Origin: Comamonadaceae bacterium
Lineage (GTDB): Bacteria; Pseudomonadota; Gammaproteobacteria; Burkholderiales; Burkholderiaceae_C
Direction: 5' to 3'
Length of the DNA: 12,659 bases
Assembly: GCA_947464665.1 (NCBI GenBank)
Contig: CANHXV010000045.1
Span: 1-12,659, forward strand
The notes beneath the pieces are model-generated. The model was not told where the DNA came from. It searched no databases and saw only the letters and a list, made by a program, of their open reading frames with translations. Every line of letters begins with the position of its first letter. Position 1 is the first letter of the stretch. Positions 1 to 7,139 of the stretch are shown here, piece by piece. The position numbers were made by a program, and so were the translations under genes.

Positions 1-243
1 CGCGTGCTCACCGAGGCTGCCATCATGGGCAAGCGCGACGAGTTGCGTGGTCTCAAAGAGAACGTCATTGTGGGTCGTTTGATCCCTGCCGGTACAGGCT
101 TGGCTTATCACAAAGCCCGTGCTGCCAAAGATGCGATGGACGAGGCAGAACGCCGCGCCATCACAGAAGCCGAAGCCGTTGAATTGGCCGAAGCACAACA
201 GTTGACCGAAGACGCAGCCAACGCTGCTGATTCGAAAGCCTGA
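1..243 (+). CDS. rpoC: RNA polymerase beta' subunit, C-terminal end (5' partial)
   Basis: This is the last 80 codons of the beta' subunit of RNA polymerase; the rest lies left of the window. The frame is open from base 1 and ends at TGA 241-243. The segment beginning VLTEAAIMGKRDELRGLKEN and running through VIVGRLIPAGTG is the highly conserved C-terminal region found in all proteobacterial RpoC proteins. It is followed by the usual poorly conserved alanine- and glutamate-rich tail. RpoC forms the active-site clamp and binds the catalytic magnesium, but those parts are outside the window. The gene is followed by two hairpins, the second a good intrinsic terminator, so it is probably the end of the rplKAJL-rpoBC transcription unit. 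Identification is very secure. Confidence 0.97.
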   Translation, partial: RVLTEAAIMGKRDELRGLKENVIVGRLIPAGTGLAYHKARAAKDAMDEAERRAITEAEAVELAEAQQLTEDAANAADSKA

Positions 244-247
244 TCAA

Positions 248-267
248 ATTCCGACTTTGGTCGGAAT
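248..267 (+). other. Perfect 8-bp hairpin after rpoC
   Basis: ATTCCGAC (248-255) and GTCGGAAT (260-267) form a perfect 8-bp stem with a TTTG loop, starting four bases after the rpoC stop codon. No T-run follows, so it is not a terminator by itself. It sits directly before the terminator at 272-312 and could protect the 3' end of the message or be an RNA-processing site. The function is inferred; the inverted repeat is plain in the sequence. Confidence 0.55.
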
Positions 268-271
268 GATG

Positions 272-312
272 AACGCCTCTGAACCGTTAACGCGGGCAGG
301 GGCGTTTTTTTT
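272..312 (+). terminator. Rho-independent terminator of rpoC
   Basis: AACGCCTCTG (272-281) pairs with CAGGGGCGTT (297-306) in a 10-bp stem with one G-U pair and a 15-base loop. It is followed at once by a run of eight T residues (305-312). This is a standard intrinsic terminator, 29 bases after the rpoC stop. It separates rpoBC from the next transcription unit. Confidence 0.85.
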
Positions 313-342
313 GAGGCTGTTTTCATTCACAATGACGGCAAC

Positions 343-930
343 ATGACCCTTCTGATTTTTTGTTGCATCTTGGCAGTCCTGTTTTTTTGGGCTGTTGGCG
401 CTTACAACCGTTTGGTTGTATTGCGCGCAAGCGTGGCCAAACAATTTGCGACGGTGGATGCACAACTGCTTCGTGTCTTGGTGTGGCTACAGGGCAACTT
501 GCCCGCGTCCATGCGCGATATGCTGAGTGAAATGGAAGAAGCGGCATTGCCAGAAGCGCTTTTGAAAAACGACCGAGACCTGAAACTGTTGGCCATCCTT
601 GAGGAGTTGTCAGACAGCTTGGACTTGGCGCGAACCCAGCCCCTTTCACCGGTTGTGATGCAGAAGGTCAACCAAAATAGACTGGCCTTGGCGGCATGGG
701 CCAAGGCAGAAGTGCGAGCAGGTCAGAGTGGTGAAGCCACTTGGTTCATTGACCCCTTGCCCTACAAATTTGACCGATTGAAAGCACAGGCTTGGCCATT
801 GATGGACGCTTACAACCAAGCCGCCCTCAAGTACAACGAAGCGGTGTTGCAATTTCCAGCCAGCGTACTGGCCAAGCAAGTGAACTTTGTGCCTGCGCAG
901 ACGCTGGACATTGCAGACTTGCTGGCTTGA
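343..930 (+). CDS. LemA-like single-span membrane protein (divergent)
   Basis: A 195-residue protein. Residues 1-20 form one hydrophobic membrane segment; the rest is mostly helical and charged. The stretch AYNRLVVLRASV right after the membrane span, and YNEAVLQFPASVLAKQVNF near the C-terminus, match the start and end signatures of the LemA family. LemA proteins have a short N-terminal segment, a membrane span and a helical bundle, and their function is poorly known. The conserved 'KRR.dLipnLv' motif that usually follows the first signature is not present (here AQLLRVLVWLQ), so this is a divergent member. The ATG at 343 is the first good start after the rpoC terminator, though its Shine-Dalgarno is weak. 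Only 26 bases separate it from rsmB, so it is probably the first gene of the following operon. The function in the cell is unknown. Confidence 0.7.
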   Translation: MTLLIFCCILAVLFFWAVGAYNRLVVLRASVAKQFATVDAQLLRVLVWLQGNLPASMRDMLSEMEEAALPEALLKNDRDLKLLAILEELSDSLDLARTQPLSPVVMQKVNQNRLALAAWAKAEVRAGQSGEATWFIDPLPYKFDRLKAQAWPLMDAYNQAALKYNEAVLQFPASVLAKQVNFVPAQTLDIADLLA

Positions 931-945
931 TGCGCGGGCATCCTT

Positions 946-950
946 GAAGG
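946..950 (+). promoter_or_regulatory. Shine-Dalgarno that fixes the TTG start of rsmB
   Basis: GAAGG at 946-950 lies six bases before TTG 957-959. An in-frame TGA at 945-947 rules out any earlier start. The next in-frame ATG (1040) would remove conserved N-terminal sequence. The ribosome binding site therefore decides for the TTG. Confidence 0.6.
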
Positions 951-956
951 TTCCAT

Positions 957-2285
957 TTGCAGCAAACTTTACAAGCACCGCTTTGGCAGTTGTTGCAGGC
1001 TGCATCGCAAGTTGTACAAGCTGTGCAAACAGGCCGGTCCATGACGGCAGCCATCGACGCTGTGCCTAAAGAGTTGCGGCCCGGTGCGCAAGCCTTGTCG
1101 TTTCAAAGCATGCGCTGGTGGGGACGGGCTGTGGCCCTTCGCAAATGCTTGGCCCGCAAAGCACCCCCTGCGCAAGCAGACGCTTTGTTGTGCACCGCAT
1201 TGGCCTTGTCATGGCAAGACGAGTTGGCGCCCTACCCCGTTCACACCTTGGTAAACCAAGCCGTAGAAGCCGCACGAAGGCACAAAGACATGCGACCTCA
1301 GGCGCCGTTCATCAATGCGTGCTTGCGCCGTTTCTTAAGAGAGCGCGAAGCCTTGTTGGCGCAAACCCAAACTGACATCACGGCGCAATGGAATCACCCA
1401 GCTTGGTGGATCAAGCGCTTGCAGGCCGACCATCCCACTCACTGGCAAGAAATTTTGCAGGCTGCGCAATCGGCAGCGCCCATGACCCTGCGTGTCAGCG
1501 ACCAGTACCATGACGTGGCGGCTTATTTGCAGGTCTTGGAAGGCCATGGCATTGCAGCCAAAGCGGTAGGCGAAGCAGGGGTTCAGTTGACCAAGGCTGT
1601 ACCTGTTCAACTACTGCCCGGCTTTGCACAAGGGCATGTCTCGGTGCAAGATGCAGCGGCGCAGTTGGCAGCCCCGCTGTTGCTAAAGGGCTTGAAGAAA
1701 TCAAATCAAGCTTTGCGCTTGCTAGACGCGTGCGCCGCACCGGGTGGCAAAACAGGCCATTTGTTGGAATGCGACCCTAGCGCACAGGTCATCGCCTTGG
1801 ATGTCGATCCTGTGCGTTGTGAACGAATTCAGCAGAACTTAGACCGACTCAAGGTGCAAGCCCAAATCATTGCAGCCGACGCTGCCCATACTGCCGACTG
1901 GTGGGATGGGCAAAGTTTTGACGGGATTTTGCTAGACGCTCCTTGCACAGCCTCGGGCATCGGCCGTCGGCACCCCGATGTGCGTTGGTTACGCCGAGAG
2001 ACAGATGTGGCCCAACTGGCAAACATTCAAGCCAAGCTCTTAAAGGCGCTGTGGCCCTTGGTGAAGCCTGGGGGCAGATTGCTTTATTGCACCTGTTCAG
2101 TTTTCAAGGCCGAGGGCGAAACGCAAATCCAAACGTTTGTTCAGCACAACACTGATGCCCTGATCTTGCCCTCTCCGGGTCATTTAACACCCTCAAGTGC
2201 CACTTCTGACGCAAGTCTCCGCGACAATGTCATGGGTGAACATGACGGTTTTTACTACGCACTGTTGGAAAAGCGTTCAATTTAA
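957..2285 (+). CDS. rsmB: 16S rRNA (cytosine-967-C5)-methyltransferase RsmB
   Basis: A 442-residue member of the RsmB/Sun family, which methylates C967 of 16S rRNA in the cytoplasm using S-adenosylmethionine. Residues about 8-135 correspond to the NusB-like RNA-binding domain, with PFINACLRRFLRE at the end of it. The catalytic Rossmann domain covers about 235-440. The AdoMet motif is DACAAPGGKTGHL (257-269), motif II is LDVDPVRCERIQQN (281-294), motif IV is DAPCTASGIGRRHPD (327-341) with Cys330, and motif VI is YCTCSVFKAEGE (377-388) with the expected nucleophile Cys380. Length is typical for the family. Start is TTG 957 with a good Shine-Dalgarno; the N-terminal sequence APLWQLLQAASQVV is family-like and supports it. 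The gene follows the LemA-like gene closely and is packed against the DUF4390 gene. Confidence 0.95.
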   Translation: MQQTLQAPLWQLLQAASQVVQAVQTGRSMTAAIDAVPKELRPGAQALSFQSMRWWGRAVALRKCLARKAPPAQADALLCTALALSWQDELAPYPVHTLVNQAVEAARRHKDMRPQAPFINACLRRFLREREALLAQTQTDITAQWNHPAWWIKRLQADHPTHWQEILQAAQSAAPMTLRVSDQYHDVAAYLQVLEGHGIAAKAVGEAGVQLTKAVPVQLLPGFAQGHVSVQDAAAQLAAPLLLKGLKKSNQALRLLDACAAPGGKTGHLLECDPSAQVIALDVDPVRCERIQQNLDRLKVQAQIIAADAAHTADWWDGQSFDGILLDAPCTASGIGRRHPDVRWLRRETDVAQLANIQAKLLKALWPLVKPGGRLLYCTCSVFKAEGETQIQTFVQHNTDALILPSPGHLTPSSATSDASLRDNVMGEHDGFYYALLEKRSI

Positions 2286-2286
2286 G

Positions 2287-2901
2287 TTGAATGGCATTGG
2301 GGGCACAAGTCTTTGGCTTCGTGTGCTTTTTGCCTGCGTGTTTTTGGGTGCTGTTTATGTCTTGCCTGCATCAGCTCAAGCTGCTGTTAGCTCCCAGGTC
2401 GAGGTTTCGGAGTTGCGACTTGAGCGATCAGAAGGCGCTTTGCTGCTTCAAAGTACCTTGAAATTAGAATTGAGCAGCTCCGTAGAGGAAGCCTTACAAA
2501 AAGGCATGCCCATTTATTTTGTGACAGAAGCCGAACTGACGCGCGATCGCTGGTACTGGTATGACAAAAAAATTGGCACGATTGCCCGCCATTACCGCTT
2601 GGCGTACCAGCCACTGACCCGAGTGTGGCGTTTGAATGTATCGCGCGATCCGATTGGAGCGGTTGGGTCAGCCAGCAGCTTGTCGCAAACATTTGAAACT
2701 TTGCCAGAAGCCTTGGCAGCGATTCGCAGAACGGCGAATTGGAAATTGGCCGATGTCGCAGATCTTGGCAATGACAACAAATTCACCCTGATGTTTAAAT
2801 TCCGCTTGGACGTGTCTCAATTGCCTAGGCCCTTCCAAATGATGGTGGGCAGCCAATCGGAGTGGAATTTGGCCACGCAAAAAACACTGCGTTTCCCATG
2901 A
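2287..2901 (+). CDS. DUF4390 domain secreted protein
   Basis: About 204 residues if translation starts at TTG 2287, one base after the rsmB TAA. The residues after that start look like a signal peptide: a short N-region, a hydrophobic core LFACVFLGAVYVL and a c-region ending ASAQA, so the mature protein is probably periplasmic. The signature ARHYRLAYQPLTRVWRL (about 100-116), the preceding RDRWYWYDKKIG, and the C-terminal DVSQLPRPFQ are typical of the DUF4390 family, which lies beside the NtrY-type kinase in many betaproteobacteria. The function is unknown; a link to periplasmic signal sensing by the kinase is inference from linkage. The start is uncertain: in-frame alternatives inside rsmB (GTG 2197, ATG 2227, ATG 2242) give N-termini that cover rsmB codons and lack a signal-peptide shape. 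The stop overlaps the kinase start as ATGA. Confidence 0.85.
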   Translation: MNGIGGTSLWLRVLFACVFLGAVYVLPASAQAAVSSQVEVSELRLERSEGALLLQSTLKLELSSSVEEALQKGMPIYFVTEAELTRDRWYWYDKKIGTIARHYRLAYQPLTRVWRLNVSRDPIGAVGSASSLSQTFETLPEALAAIRRTANWKLADVADLGNDNKFTLMFKFRLDVSQLPRPFQMMVGSQSEWNLATQKTLRFP

Positions 2902-5156
2902 GTCGCCAGCCCCAAGATCGAATTGCCACTGGCACACAAGCTTCCAAAACAGTCAGGTGGGTGGTGGGCATTGGCGTCACCATCTTGCTCACCATCGGCT
3001 TGGGTTTGTTGGTGCTGTTAACGCAGGCGACCAGCAACAGAGAGCTCTATGATCGCAATTACGACCGCCTTTACATGGTCAACACCATTGTGGCGGCGCT
3101 TTTGCTGTTGGGGCTGCTCTGGGGCTTCACCCGTTTGATCATTCGCTTGCGCCAAGGCCAATTTGGTTCCCGCTTATTGGTGAAGTTGGCTGCTATTTTT
3201 GCGCTTGTGGGCTTGGTGCCTGGCGTCTTGATCTACGTAGTGTCTTACCAGTTCGTATCGCGCTCCATTGAGAGTTGGTTCGATGTGAAAGTAGAAGGCG
3301 CCTTGGTGGCTGGCTTGAACTTAGGCCGCGCCACTTTGGACACGCTGTCGGGCGATCTGGCCAAGCAATCTCGCGTAGCGGCGCAGCAGCTGGTCGATGT
3401 ACAAGAAGCCAGTGCAGCGCTGACTCTGGACCGCGTTCGCACACAAATGGACGCCAACGAAGCAGTGCTGTGGTCATTGGATGGTCGTTTGATAGCAACT
3501 GCGGGCCAGTCGGGTTTTGCCATTCGACCAGAACGGCCCACAGCGGCACAGTTCAAGCAAGTACGCAGCAAACTCAGTGTTGAAATTGTGGAGGGGCTGG
3601 ACGAAACCGTGGGAGCCCCAACCGGACGCATCAAGGTCCTGACGCTGGTGCCTCAAAATAGCCTCAACCTGCGTGAGGACCCTTGGGTTTTGCAAATTTC
3701 ACAAGAGCTTCCCGCCACCTTGGTGGCCAACGCTTTGGATGTGCAATTGGCCAACCGCGAGTACCAAGAGCGTGCATTGGCCCGCGATGGCTTGCGCAAA
3801 ATGTACATCGGAACGCTCACCTTGAGCCTGATCATGGCCGTGTTGGCGGCTGTTTTATTGGCTGTTTTGCTAGGCAATCAGTTGGCTCGACCCTTGTTGT
3901 TGCTGGCTCATGGTATGCGGCAAGTGGCCTCGGGTGACTTAAGTCCCAAATACACACTTCAGGGCAATGACGAGTTAGGCGGTTTAACCCGCTCATTCGC
4001 GGAAATGACGCAACAGTTGTCCGATGCGCGAAGTGCTGTAGAGCGCAGTTTGATACAACTCGGTGCCGCCAGGGAAAACCTCCAAACCATCTTGGACAAT
4101 CTGACTGCTGGCGTCATTGTTTTGAATGCCCAAGGCGCCATACAGTCCTCCAACCCTGGTGCCACCCGCATTTTGAAATTGCCATTGGCAGCTCACACCA
4201 AGGCCTCGTTTTTGAGTTTGCCCAATTTGCAAAATTTTGCATCCGGCGTTCAGGAGCAGTTTGAATTGTTGTCAGCCGACAAAGACCGCCATGAACTCGA
4301 CCATTGGCAAAAGTCATTCGAGATTCATGCATCTGGCCAAGGTTTGGAGGCAACCTCCGTCACCCTGGTGGCGCGCGGCGCCATACTGCCAGATGGCATG
4401 CGCCTCTTGGTGTTTGACGATATTTCTGAAATCGTGTCTGCCCAACGCTCGCAGGCTTGGGGCGAGGTGGCGCGCCGGCTGGCGCATGAAATCAAAAATC
4501 CCTTGACGCCCATCCAGTTGTCCGCGGAGCGCTTGGAGCGTAAGCTCGATGGCAAGCTGGAAGAGGCCGATCAAGTGGTCTTGTCCAAATCGGTCAAGAC
4601 CATCGTGGAGCAAGTGGCTGCCATGAAGCGGCTGGTGAACGAGTTTCGAGATTACGCCCGCTTGCCATCGGCAGAGCTCAAGCCGCTTGATCTGAACCAA
4701 TTGATCTTGGATGTGATGGGGCTCTACGCAGCAGAACCTTCAGAGTTGACCTCACGAGCTCAGGTCTTTACCGACCTTGACCCCACCTTGCCGCTTATCG
4801 AGGGTGATGCCCAGCAACTTCGCCAAGTGGTTCACAACTTACTCCAAAATGCCCAAGATGCCAGCGATCCGCAAACCCATGTGATGTTGGTCACCCGCTG
4901 GAGCCCCGCTCGCAAGCGCGTGAAGTTAACGGTGCTGGACGAAGGCCCTGGCTTTGCCCCTAATATTTTGCAGCGAGCATTTGAGCCCTATGTGACGACC
5001 AAGGCCAAAGGCACCGGATTGGGGCTGGCAGTTGTGAAGAAAATTGCCGACGAACACGGGGCGCGTTTGGACATTGCCAATCGGGTTGAAGATGGGGTGG
5101 TCAAAGGTGCCCAAGTGTCGTTATCATTCAGTGTCGAGAAACCAGCGCAGGTTTAA
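2898..5156 (+). CDS. NtrY-type membrane sensor histidine kinase
   Basis: About 752 residues. The chosen ATG (2898) overlaps the previous TGA as ATGA, a usual coupling arrangement; a start at 2862 would add 12 residues inside the upstream gene. There are membrane spans near 20-42, 60-80 and 95-116, then an extracytoplasmic sensor region to about 300 and a fourth span near 305-332. A HAMP linker follows (LARPLLLLAHGMRQVASGDL), then a PAS domain from about 394 (NLQTILDNLTAGVIVLNAQG). The kinase core has the H-box RLAHEIKNPLTPIQLSAERL with phospho-acceptor His530, the N-box HNLLQNAQDA with Asn651, DEGPGF (from Asp681) and the G-box GTGLGLAVV (about 705). All catalytic residues are present. The architecture matches NtrY. 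The partner is surely the response regulator 82 bases downstream. The stimulus is unknown; 'nitrogen' should not be assumed from the name. Confidence 0.92.
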   Translation: MSRQPQDRIATGTQASKTVRWVVGIGVTILLTIGLGLLVLLTQATSNRELYDRNYDRLYMVNTIVAALLLLGLLWGFTRLIIRLRQGQFGSRLLVKLAAIFALVGLVPGVLIYVVSYQFVSRSIESWFDVKVEGALVAGLNLGRATLDTLSGDLAKQSRVAAQQLVDVQEASAALTLDRVRTQMDANEAVLWSLDGRLIATAGQSGFAIRPERPTAAQFKQVRSKLSVEIVEGLDETVGAPTGRIKVLTLVPQNSLNLREDPWVLQISQELPATLVANALDVQLANREYQERALARDGLRKMYIGTLTLSLIMAVLAAVLLAVLLGNQLARPLLLLAHGMRQVASGDLSPKYTLQGNDELGGLTRSFAEMTQQLSDARSAVERSLIQLGAARENLQTILDNLTAGVIVLNAQGAIQSSNPGATRILKLPLAAHTKASFLSLPNLQNFASGVQEQFELLSADKDRHELDHWQKSFEIHASGQGLEATSVTLVARGAILPDGMRLLVFDDISEIVSAQRSQAWGEVARRLAHEIKNPLTPIQLSAERLERKLDGKLEEADQVVLSKSVKTIVEQVAAMKRLVNEFRDYARLPSAELKPLDLNQLILDVMGLYAAEPSELTSRAQVFTDLDPTLPLIEGDAQQLRQVVHNLLQNAQDASDPQTHVMLVTRWSPARKRVKLTVLDEGPGFAPNILQRAFEPYVTTKAKGTGLGLAVVKKIADEHGARLDIANRVEDGVVKGAQVSLSFSVEKPAQV

Positions 5157-5238
5157 ACCAAGCGTCCGTTTTTTGAACAATGAGAGTGTTCAGTTTAAAT
5201 AGCACAGTCGATGCAAATTAGAGGCAACTAAGAGCAAC

Positions 5239-5910
5239 ATGGCAAACATTTTGGTGGTGGATGACGAGCTAGGTATTCGCGATTTGCTCTCCGAAATCTT
5301 GAACGATGAGGGGCACAACGTTGAGTTGGCCGAAAACGCAGCTCAAGCGCGTGAGGCACGACTTCGCATTCGGCCAGACTTGGTGCTATTGGACATTTGG
5401 ATGCCAGACACCGATGGTGTGACTTTGCTCAAAGAGTGGTCTGCGAGTGGCCTCTTGAACATGCCGGTCATCATGATGAGTGGCCACGCCACCATTGACA
5501 CAGCAGTTGATGCCATTCGCATTGGCGCGCAGGCTTTTTTAGAAAAACCCATCACGCTTCAAAAACTTTTGAAAACGGTGGAACAAGGTTTGGCGCGCGA
5601 ACAAGTGCGCCAAGCTGCTGCCGCTTACCAAGCGTCTCAGCTGCCAATGGGTACCGCAGCTTCCGCGCATGCCGGAGCAAGCAATGGTCATGACAACTCG
5701 CTTCAGGTTTCACAAAGCTTTGATCTCGATCTGCCCTTGCGCGATGCACGAGATGCTTTTGAAAAGGCCTACTTTGAATTTCACCTGTCCAACGAAGGCG
5801 GCTCGATGACCCGCGTGGCCGACAAAACAGGATTAGAGCGCACCCACCTCTATCGCAAACTCAAACAGTTGGGCGTTGACCTGACCAAGGGTAAGCGCGC
5901 TGGCGCTTGA
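5239..5910 (+). CDS. Short NtrX-like response regulator (receiver + Fis-type HTH, no AAA+)
   Basis: A 223-residue response regulator. Residues 1-120 are a complete receiver domain: acidic pocket Asp8-Asp9, phospho-acceptor Asp52 in LVLLDIWMPD, Ser81 in MMSGHAT and Lys103 in EKP. After a linker of about 45 residues rich in alanine and serine, the C-terminus (about 170-215) is a Fis-type helix-turn-helix, with ARDAFEKAYFEFHLS and then RVADKTGLERTHLYRKLKQL. The central AAA+ sigma-54 activator domain of a classical NtrX (about 450 residues) is absent, and there is no room for it. It is therefore predicted to bind DNA and regulate in the manner of the short ActR/PrrA-type regulators, not as a sigma-54 activator. 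ATG 5239 has a modest AAGAG element upstream. It is the last gene of the + strand unit and converges on the RodZ-like gene. Confidence 0.92.
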   Translation: MANILVVDDELGIRDLLSEILNDEGHNVELAENAAQAREARLRIRPDLVLLDIWMPDTDGVTLLKEWSASGLLNMPVIMMSGHATIDTAVDAIRIGAQAFLEKPITLQKLLKTVEQGLAREQVRQAAAAYQASQLPMGTAASAHAGASNGHDNSLQVSQSFDLDLPLRDARDAFEKAYFEFHLSNEGGSMTRVADKTGLERTHLYRKLKQLGVDLTKGKRAGA

Positions 5911-5925
5911 AACTGTGCAGTTTAT

Positions 5926-5946
5926 CTCTAGGTTTTCAACCTAGAG
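5926..5946. terminator. Hairpin between convergent genes, possible weak bidirectional terminator
   Basis: CTCTAGGTT (5926-5934) and AACCTAGAG (5938-5946) make a perfect 9-bp stem with a 3-base loop. It lies 16 bases after the response regulator stop and 16 bases beyond the stop of the opposite-strand gene. Neither side has a proper T-run, so termination efficiency is doubtful; it may block read-through or stabilise 3' ends. Confidence 0.45.
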
Positions 5947-5961
5947 GCATGTCATTGAAAG

Positions 5962-6972
5962 TTATTGCCAGGGCGCAGCGCTTAATTTGATCTGCTTTAT
6001 CTCTTCAGAGGGAATGGCAATGGGCGTGCCCTGAAAGAACACTTGCAATTGAGGCAAGCTGGCCGATTGAACTTTGAAAGGTGCAGGTCCGTAGATGCTG
6101 CGCCGTTCGCCGTTTTTAAGACTAAGGGCTGCTACACGTTCATTGCCATCCATTACGCAAACAAACATGTCCTTTGTGGCAACCATGTACACATACTCTG
6201 GCGCCTTCTTGGGTGTGGCAGGGACCAGCTCAGTTTCTGCATCTTTCCATAAGCACTTTTTAGCATTCTCAGACATGGCAGTCGCAACTGCTTGGGCCTG
6301 TTGAACGGCTGCTGAGTTAGCGGCACTGGGTGCGGTGTCTGCTGGTGCAGCTGTGGGCTGAATGTTTTGTTCTTGACTTTGTAACTTGGCCTCTTCTTCC
6401 GATGGCTTGACTTCAGCGGTGGCTAAGTTGTCAGCCACAGGGCTTTTGGCTGCAGGCGCAATCGGCTGAGACTTGTTCGATTCAAGCAGTCCAAAAAATG
6501 CAAAGCAAGCCATACCCACTAACAACAGCCCCCAAGCCATATTTTTTGAAGTGACAGGAGAGGGGGCCTTTGCTGGTTTGGGCTCCAATGTGTTTTGGGG
6601 TGCTGCAGGCGGTCTTGGCGTTGGCTGAATTGGCGCCGATGCCATGGGCTCTGCCTGAAGCAAATAAACAGCTGTATCTGAGGGGGCAAGGGGCTCAGGT
6701 TGAATGGTCTTGGCAGGCTCCAACGGGGTGGGCTGCGCGGCGGTTGTCTCTAACAAGTCATGTCCCAAGAACTTCAATAACTTCTTGCCGATGCTGTACT
6801 TGATGTCTGGGTTGTAGAAAGAGGTGTCTCCGCCGTCTTCGAGTTGTACCACTTGAGATTTAGAAACCGTATTGCGGTGCGCCAAAGACGAAACGTCTAG
6901 CCTTGCGTTTTCCCGCAATTTTTTAAGTAGCGCCCCGTGCTCTTGGGACCAGATAGGCTGCTGTTTTTGCAT
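5962..6972 (-). CDS. RodZ-like protein: cytoplasmic HTH, one membrane span, C-terminal domain
   Basis: About 336 residues from ATG 6972; an in-frame TTG at 7002 would add ten. Numbering from the ATG, residues about 10-72 form a divergent HTH domain of the RodZ/Xre type (ALLKKLRENARLDVSSLAHR, then SKSQVVQLEDGG). About 75-142 is a proline- and alanine-rich linker. One membrane span (MAWGLLLVGMACFAFFGLLE) lies near 145-164. A second low-complexity linker is followed by a C-terminal domain from about 235 (FVCVMDGNERVAALSLKNGE, then PFKVQSASLPQLQVFF) that resembles the C-terminal DUF4115 part of RodZ. RodZ links MreB filaments to the cell-wall elongation machinery. The usual rodZ neighbours (ispG, hisS) are not here, so this may be a second, specialised RodZ-like protein. 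Its position beside bactofilin and M23 genes supports an envelope or cytoskeletal role. A transcription regulator is an alternative, but the membrane span argues against a purely soluble one. Confidence 0.75.
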   Translation of the reverse strand: MQKQQPIWSQEHGALLKKLRENARLDVSSLAHRNTVSKSQVVQLEDGGDTSFYNPDIKYSIGKKLLKFLGHDLLETTAAQPTPLEPAKTIQPEPLAPSDTAVYLLQAEPMASAPIQPTPRPPAAPQNTLEPKPAKAPSPVTSKNMAWGLLLVGMACFAFFGLLESNKSQPIAPAAKSPVADNLATAEVKPSEEEAKLQSQEQNIQPTAAPADTAPSAANSAAVQQAQAVATAMSENAKKCLWKDAETELVPATPKKAPEYVYMVATKDMFVCVMDGNERVAALSLKNGERRSIYGPAPFKVQSASLPQLQVFFQGTPIAIPSEEIKQIKLSAAPWQ

Positions 6973-7019
6973 ACTAAATAATTGGTTTTTTAAATGGCTC
7001 AAGGGCGCTCAGACTCAGC

Positions 7020-7048
7020 ATCATATTCAGACTTCCTAAATTTAGCAA
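7020..7048 (-). promoter_or_regulatory. Sigma-70-type promoter for the RodZ-like gene
   Basis: On the minus strand, TTGCTA (7043-7048) and TATGAT (7020-7025) are separated by exactly 17 bases, a good -35/-10 pair. Transcription would start near 7013. That gives a leader of about 40 bases to the ATG at 6972 but only about 11 to the TTG at 7002, which is one reason for choosing the ATG. Confidence 0.45.
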
Positions 7049-7086
7049 TCGGAATCAAGGGCTTGATCAAAATTCACATTTATTGG

Positions 7087-7115
7087 TAGACGATAGGGGG
7101 GTGAATCCCTAGAAT
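7087..7115 (+). promoter_or_regulatory. Possible promoter for the M23 peptidase-bactofilin pair
   Basis: TAGACG (7087-7092) and TAGAAT (7110-7115), 17 bases apart, could form a sigma-70 promoter upstream of the ATG at 7140. The -10 element is good and the -35 element mediocre. It would be divergent from the promoter at 7020-7048. Confidence 0.3.
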
Positions 7116-7139
7116 AGTCCACCCAGCTCTAAAACTTCC

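Noticed and set aside
1040..1042. ATG as the rsmB start
   Set aside because: It would remove about 28 residues that look like the family N-terminus; TTG 957 has a good Shine-Dalgarno.
2197..2286. Longer start of the DUF4390 protein inside rsmB
   Set aside because: The extra residues simply read rsmB codons in another frame, and they would put a long non-signal stretch before the signal peptide. Not excluded, but less likely.
3193..3634. Two long overlapping minus-strand frames inside the kinase gene
   Set aside because: Antisense shadows; composition is biased and the plus strand encodes a well-conserved kinase throughout.
4314..4700. 128-codon minus-strand frame inside the kinase gene
   Set aside because: Antisense shadow of the H-box region of the kinase, with no sensible protein features.
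5157..5238. Separate promoter or terminator between kinase and response regulator
   Set aside because: Only a weak 5-bp stem (GAACA/TGTTC) is visible and no convincing -35/-10 pair, so I treat the two genes as one unit.
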